The notes below the pieces were generated by a model. It saw nothing but the letters and a program-made list of their open reading frames with translations. It was not told the DNA's origin and did not search any database. 64,000 nt of DNA from Pseudomonas khorasanensis (GTDB taxonomy: Bacteria; Pseudomonadota; Gammaproteobacteria; Pseudomonadales; Pseudomonadaceae), in the NCBI RefSeq assembly GCF_014268505.2, contig NZ_JABWQP020000015.1:1-64000 (forward strand), given 5' to 3'. The translations under genes and the position numbers were made by a program. How positions within the stretch are numbered: position 1 is the first letter of the stretch; each line of letters opens with the position of its first letter. Positions 60,075-64,000 of the stretch are shown here, piece after piece.

Positions 60075-61187
60075 ATGGATCCCATCATCGCGGCGACTCA
60101 CGCCGATCCGTACCCCTACTACGCGAAACTGCGCAACGAGGGCGGATTGACCTTTCATCCCGAATTGAAACTGTGGATCGCCAGCAGTGCCCGCGCCGTT
60201 TGCGCGGTACTCGCCCATGTCGATTGTCGGGTGCGCCCGCCGCAAGAGCCGGTGCCGTACGTCATTGCGCAAGGCCCGGCCGGGCAGGTTTTCGGCCAAC
60301 TGATGCGGATGAACGACGGTGAGCGGCAGCGCTGCCCGCGCTCGGCCATAGAACCTGCGCTCGGGCTGATCAATGAAATTGAAGTCCAGCATTTGGTTTC
60401 GGCCCGACTATTCACAGCGGATGCAGACGGCCTCTACAAAGCCATGTTCCGCGGCCCGGTAGCCGTGGTCGCGGCATTGCTCGGCTTCACGCCGACGCAG
60501 AGCCGGACGATCAGTGAGCTGACCGCTGATTTCGTCGCCTGCCTGTCGCCCTTGAGCAATGACCTGCAGATCGCCGCCGCGCATGTTGCAGCAGCGCAAT
60601 TGCGCGGTTGGTTCATTGAGCTGTTGGCCGATTGCAATGTGCATAGCGCCCTGCTGTCGAGCATCAGACACGGGTTCGAGGGCGACGAAGACACCCTGAT
60701 CGCCAACCTGATCGGCCTCTGCTCGCAGACGTATGAAGCCTGCGCGGGACTTATCGGCAATGCGTTACTGGCGATCCGGCGCCAACCCGGATTGCGCGAT
60801 GCATCCCTGGAAGCGCTGGTGGCTGAGGTTCAGCGTTTCGACCCGTCAGTTCAGAACACCCGGCGTTTTGTCGCTGCGGCGTGCGACATCGACGGACTGC
60901 GGCTGGAAGCTGGCGATATGATTTTGATCGTGCTCGCCTCGGCCAACCGCGACCCTGAACTCAATGAGGATCCCGATCGCTTCCTGCTGGATCGACCGAA
61001 TCGCCGCAGCTTCAGTTTCGGCAGTGGTCGGCATGAGTGCCCGGGCCAAGCGCTGGCGGTGGGTATTGCCGCGGCGACTCTAAAGAAAATCCTTGTCAGT
61101 GGCCTTGATCTGAATTGCCTGAGCTGGAATTACAGGCCTTCGCTCAATGGGCGGGTTCCGCTTTTCAACATTGGCGGCGTCCAATGA
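60075..61187 (+). CDS. Cytochrome P450
   Basis: 370 residues, short for a bacterial P450 (usual about 400). Heme loop FSFGSGRHECPG with C322; ExxR helix AEVQRFDPSVQNTRRF; C-terminal GLDLNCLSWNYRPS. The I-helix region reads QTYEACAGLIGNALLA where most P450s have AGxxT; the conserved Thr is replaced by Ala. This may change oxygen activation. Possibly a non-canonical or peroxide-driven P450. Divergent ArsR regulator; no electron-transfer partner nearby. Confidence 0.9.
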   Translation: MDPIIAATHADPYPYYAKLRNEGGLTFHPELKLWIASSARAVCAVLAHVDCRVRPPQEPVPYVIAQGPAGQVFGQLMRMNDGERQRCPRSAIEPALGLINEIEVQHLVSARLFTADADGLYKAMFRGPVAVVAALLGFTPTQSRTISELTADFVACLSPLSNDLQIAAAHVAAAQLRGWFIELLADCNVHSALLSSIRHGFEGDEDTLIANLIGLCSQTYEACAGLIGNALLAIRRQPGLRDASLEALVAEVQRFDPSVQNTRRFVAAACDIDGLRLEAGDMILIVLASANRDPELNEDPDRFLLDRPNRRSFSFGSGRHECPGQALAVGIAAATLKKILVSGLDLNCLSWNYRPSLNGRVPLFNIGGVQ

Positions 61188-62531
61188 TCAAGCCACCCAC
61201 TGCAGAATCAGCCAGCTATTGGCCCCGCTGATCACCACAAACAACCCCCACGCCAGAATGCGAGTCGGCAGGCGATTCACAAACGGGCCCATGAGCTGTT
61301 TGTCATTGGTCATGCGGATCAGCGGGTACAAGGCAAACGGCAGTTGCAGGCTCAGCACCACCTGACTCAGCACCAGCAATTTGCCCACCGCGCCATCGCC
61401 CATCAGCCACACGCCGAGGAACGCCGGAATCAGCGCCAGCCCTCGGGTGATAAAACGCCGCTGCCAGCACGGGATGCGCAGGTTCAGGTAGCCCTCCATG
61501 ATCACTTGACCGGCGATGGTCCCGGTGAAGGTCGAACTTTGCCCGGACGCCAACAGCGCGACGCCGAACAGCACGCTGGCGAGCGCGCCACCGACCAGCG
61601 GATCGAGCAAGTGATAGGCGTCCTGAATGTCGACCACATCGGTATGTCCGGACTGGTGGAAAGCAGCCGCCGCGAGAATCAGAATCGCCGCGTTCACCAG
61701 CAGCGCCAGGGCCAGCGAGCCGATCGTGTCGATGCGCGCCAATTTCACCGCGTCCTGTTTGCTGGCCAGATCCTTGCCGATCATCCGCGTCTGCACGATC
61801 GAGGTGTGCAGATAGAGGTTATGCGGCATGACCGTGGCCCCCAGGATTCCGATCGCCAGGTACAACGGCGCCGCATTGCCGATGGCCGACAATGACGGTT
61901 TGAAGCCCTGAGCCACGTCCGGCCAGTAAGGTTTGATCAGCAACAGTTCTACAAGAAAACACACGCCGATGGTCGCCACCAGTACCAGCATGATCGCTTC
62001 CAGGCGCCGGAAACCACGGTTCTGCAGAGCCAGCACCAGCAGCGTGTCGAACGCTGTCAGGGCGATACCGAACGTCAGCGAACAACCGAGCAAAAGGTGA
62101 AACGCCAGCGCGCAACCGAGCACTTCGGCCAAATCCGTGGCGATGATCGAGATTTCCGCCAGCACCCATTGCAGGCGTGCGGTCGGCTTGCTGTAACGCT
62201 CGCGCGACAACTGCGCCAGATCGCGCCCGGTGGCGATGCCAAGGCGCGAACACAGACACTGCACAACCATGCCCGCCAGACTTGCCAGCAACACCACGAA
62301 CAACAGGCTATAGCCAAAACGCGACCCGGCCTCGATAGCCGTCGCCCAGTTACCAGGGTCCATGTAGCCGATCGACACCAGCAAACCGGGGCCGGCAAAA
62401 CGTAAAACGCGCTTGAAGAACGAGGCAGCAGGATCGACCGCGACACTGCCAGCCACTTCCGGCGGGCAAAAAGGCGCGGTGGCGATTTTGGGCAAACTGA
62501 ATTTCACGCACACATCCGGACACAATTTCAA
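61188..62531 (-). CDS. mntH: Nramp-family manganese/iron transporter
   Basis: 447 residues with 11 hydrophobic segments. Metal site motif DPGNW (58-62) and the second MPHNLYLHTSI motif (about 235-245). The hydrophilic N-terminal ~40 residues (MKLCPDVCVKFSLPKI...) extend past the usual E. coli length of 412. Proton-coupled Mn2+ uptake at the inner membrane. Convergent with the P450 gene. Confidence 0.92.
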   Translation of the reverse strand: MKLCPDVCVKFSLPKIATAPFCPPEVAGSVAVDPAASFFKRVLRFAGPGLLVSIGYMDPGNWATAIEAGSRFGYSLLFVVLLASLAGMVVQCLCSRLGIATGRDLAQLSRERYSKPTARLQWVLAEISIIATDLAEVLGCALAFHLLLGCSLTFGIALTAFDTLLVLALQNRGFRRLEAIMLVLVATIGVCFLVELLLIKPYWPDVAQGFKPSLSAIGNAAPLYLAIGILGATVMPHNLYLHTSIVQTRMIGKDLASKQDAVKLARIDTIGSLALALLVNAAILILAAAAFHQSGHTDVVDIQDAYHLLDPLVGGALASVLFGVALLASGQSSTFTGTIAGQVIMEGYLNLRIPCWQRRFITRGLALIPAFLGVWLMGDGAVGKLLVLSQVVLSLQLPFALYPLIRMTNDKQLMGPFVNRLPTRILAWGLFVVISGANSWLILQWVA

Positions 62532-62570
62532 AGGCGCAGCTTAGACGTTTCTGCACGGGCCTTGAAGAGC

Positions 62571-62600
62571 CAAGATCGCAGCCTTCGGCAGCTCCTACAG
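62571..62600. repeat. REP element, family A (single)
   Basis: AAGATCGCAGCCTTCGGCAG followed by CTCCTACAG; single arm between mntH and the chalcone-isomerase-like gene. Confidence 0.8.
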
Positions 62601-62612
62601 AATGGGCGCGCG

Positions 62613-63149
62613 CTATCGACTATCGCCCAGCAACTGCTCACGCAGCTCGGGACTGCGAGTACGCGGATCCAGCCAGATATCAAAGAAAGCCCGCGCAAAC
62701 TGCGGATCGTCGATCTCATGTTGCAACTGCTGACCGACAAAAAAACGTGCGCCCTGCCCCGGTAAATACACGCCGGTAATCCGCGTGCCCGCCTGTACAT
62801 CAACGAACGCTTGCTGCATCTGCACTTGCCAGCGCGCCAGTTGCTCGGCGCTGACGCTGGCGCCTGCCAGGCGTTTGATTTCATCGACACTGGTGCTGAC
62901 CAGATCTTCGCGGGTGATCTTGCGGCGGTAGATCAGCTCCAGCGCGAAAGGTTGGTCCGCCGCCAAAGGCCGCTTGGCACTCCACAGGCGAGCGCTGTAA
63001 ACGTCAAAGCCGAACACGCTGAAATCGCCGCGACCGATGATCTGCGCACCGGGCACGGCGTCTTGCCAGTTGGCCCACGCGGGCGTCAGCAGCAACGCCC
63101 ACAGGCCGATGCCGCAACAGCCACGCACAAGCTTCGAGGTTTTATTCAT
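62613..63149 (-). CDS. Chalcone-isomerase-like periplasmic protein
   Basis: 178 residues starting MNKTSKLVRGCCGIGLWALLLTPAWA, a signal peptide. The mature protein reads like the chalcone isomerase-like family (VFGFDVYSARLWS, ALELIYRRKITREDLVSTSVDEI, GARFFVGQQLQHEIDDPQFARAFFDIWLDPRTRSPELREQLL). Bacterial members lack the plant active-site set; function is unknown. The ATG at 63149 is preferred over the open frame to 63230 because the signal peptide begins there. Confidence 0.85.
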   Translation of the reverse strand: MNKTSKLVRGCCGIGLWALLLTPAWANWQDAVPGAQIIGRGDFSVFGFDVYSARLWSAKRPLAADQPFALELIYRRKITREDLVSTSVDEIKRLAGASVSAEQLARWQVQMQQAFVDVQAGTRITGVYLPGQGARFFVGQQLQHEIDDPQFARAFFDIWLDPRTRSPELREQLLGDSR

Positions 63150-63295
63150 CGACCCACGCCTCCATTGCGAATTGATGCCCACAGCATAGCGGCATTTCAT
63201 GATGGATTTTTGTATACAAATTTTGCACACATGCGCAGCAATCCTCGGTTGGCGCTGCTAACGTGGCTCACCCCACATCCCACGGAGACTCTCGC

Positions 63296-64000
63296 GTGTT
63301 GATTCTCAAGCTGCTGCTGATTCCTGGTTTTTTGCTGCTGATTTCTTTGGCCGGTAAACGCTGGGGGCCGAGCGTGGCCGGGTGGCTGTCGGGGTTGCCG
63401 GTGGTGGTCGGGCCGATTCTGTTTTTCCTTGCCATCGAGCAGGGGCCGCAGTTTGCCGCGCAATCGGCGGTGGCAGCGTTGTCGGCGATGTTCGCGATGA
63501 TCGCTTTCTGCATCACCTATGCGCAAGTTGCGCAGCGGGCAAACTGGCCGTGGGCATTGACGATTTCACTGGCCGTTTGGGGCGTGCTGGCGCTGTTGTT
63601 GTCGGTGATTCCGGCGTCCTTGCCCTTCTCGGTGATCGCCGCTGCAGTGGCGCTGCTCGCTTCGCCCTATTTGTTTCCAGAGGTGCAGCCGGTATTGAAC
63701 GGCCCGGCACCCAAGTCGGACAAACTGATCTGGCGGATGATCGCAGGCGCGGCGTTGACGCTGGTCGTCACGATGCTCGCCAGCACCGTCGGCGAGCGCT
63801 GGAGCGGCCTGCTCGCGGTATTCCCGGTGCTGGGCAGCGTGATGGCCGTGTTCTCGCAACAGACGCGTGGCCCGGCGTTTACCGCTGCGTTATTGCGAGC
63901 GACGGCGACCGGCATGTACTCGTTTTCGGCGTTCTGCCTGGTCTCGGCACTGACGCTGCCCACCATGGGCTTGAGCGGTTTTGTAGTGGGCGTGGCGGTC
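63296..64000 (+). CDS. Polytopic membrane protein, cut by the window end
   Basis: 235 codons open to the window edge without a stop, from a GTG preceded by CACGGAGA. About seven hydrophobic segments; opening MLILKLLLIPGFLLLISLAGK. Segments GPSVAGWLSGLPVVVGPILFFLAIEQG and GERWSGLLAVFPVLGSVMAVFSQ look like two related halves, suggesting an internal duplication. No named family assigned. The 3' part is outside the window. Confidence 0.75.
   Translation, partial: MLILKLLLIPGFLLLISLAGKRWGPSVAGWLSGLPVVVGPILFFLAIEQGPQFAAQSAVAALSAMFAMIAFCITYAQVAQRANWPWALTISLAVWGVLALLLSVIPASLPFSVIAAAVALLASPYLFPEVQPVLNGPAPKSDKLIWRMIAGAALTLVVTMLASTVGERWSGLLAVFPVLGSVMAVFSQQTRGPAFTAALLRATATGMYSFSAFCLVSALTLPTMGLSGFVVGVAV

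Overview
The window is chromosomal DNA from a fluorescent pseudomonad, probably of the Pseudomonas fluorescens/koreensis group. Evidence: high GC, short intergenic gaps, many copies of several REP palindrome families typical of that group, and a Pseudomonas-type gene set (bkdR-bkdA1A2B-lpdV, OprD-type porin, DUF2790 protein, gamma-glutamyl-polyamine genes, phosphatidylcholine synthase). About 65 protein genes are called. No rRNA, tRNA, CRISPR array or transposase was seen. All identifications come from reading the sequence and from knowledge of families; no database search was possible.

Layout. 1-5 kb: DUF533/TerB-like protein, phosphatidylcholine synthase, a methyltransferase, then a minus-strand operon (DUF2790 protein, secreted protein with 14-residue tandem repeats, DipZ-type thiol-disulfide protein). 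5-7.3 kb: a divergent OmpR-type two-component system, with two copies of a TGTATC-N13-GATACA element between it and that operon. 7.4-15.4 kb: methyltransferase, sirtuin, a cell-wall block (two L,D-transpeptidase-type proteins, SleB hydrolase, CAP protein), MoaA and a bestrophin. 15.6-21 kb: a first gamma-glutamyl-polyamine synthetase/oxidase pair with a DeoR regulator, then an AbrB-family membrane protein. 21-23 kb: small genes (HD hydrolase, hypothetical and secreted proteins). 23.2-25.1 kb: an AT-rich accessory island with an Hcp protein, an overlapping DUF4225 protein and a convergent small membrane protein; this looks like a type VI secretion effector and immunity cassette.

25.1-35.9 kb is a complete polyamine system: PuuR-type regulator, oxidase, aldehyde dehydrogenase and ligase on the minus strand, and divergently the PuuD hydrolase plus a putrescine ABC transporter (ATPase, two permeases, binding protein). 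Imported putrescine would be glutamylated, oxidised to the aldehyde then acid, and hydrolysed to GABA. 36-39.7 kb: ThpR, a small hypothetical protein and an EmrAB-like efflux pair.

40-46.2 kb is a hexuronate module: OprD porin, uronate dehydrogenase, SMP-30 lactonase and a TRAP transporter. Four of these genes carry AAnAAnAA motifs next to their ribosome binding sites, suggesting Crc/Hfq repression. 46.3-49.9 kb is a sulfide-detoxification module: TauE/SafE exporter, SQR-like oxidoreductase, BigR-like ArsR regulator and a divergent Blh/persulfide-dioxygenase-like hydrolase. 50-57 kb: branched-chain keto acid dehydrogenase operon with BkdR, then ilvE. 57-64 kb: a paired DNA-repair-type radical SAM system, an ArsR regulator and P450, MntH, a chalcone-isomerase-like protein, and a membrane protein cut by the window edge.
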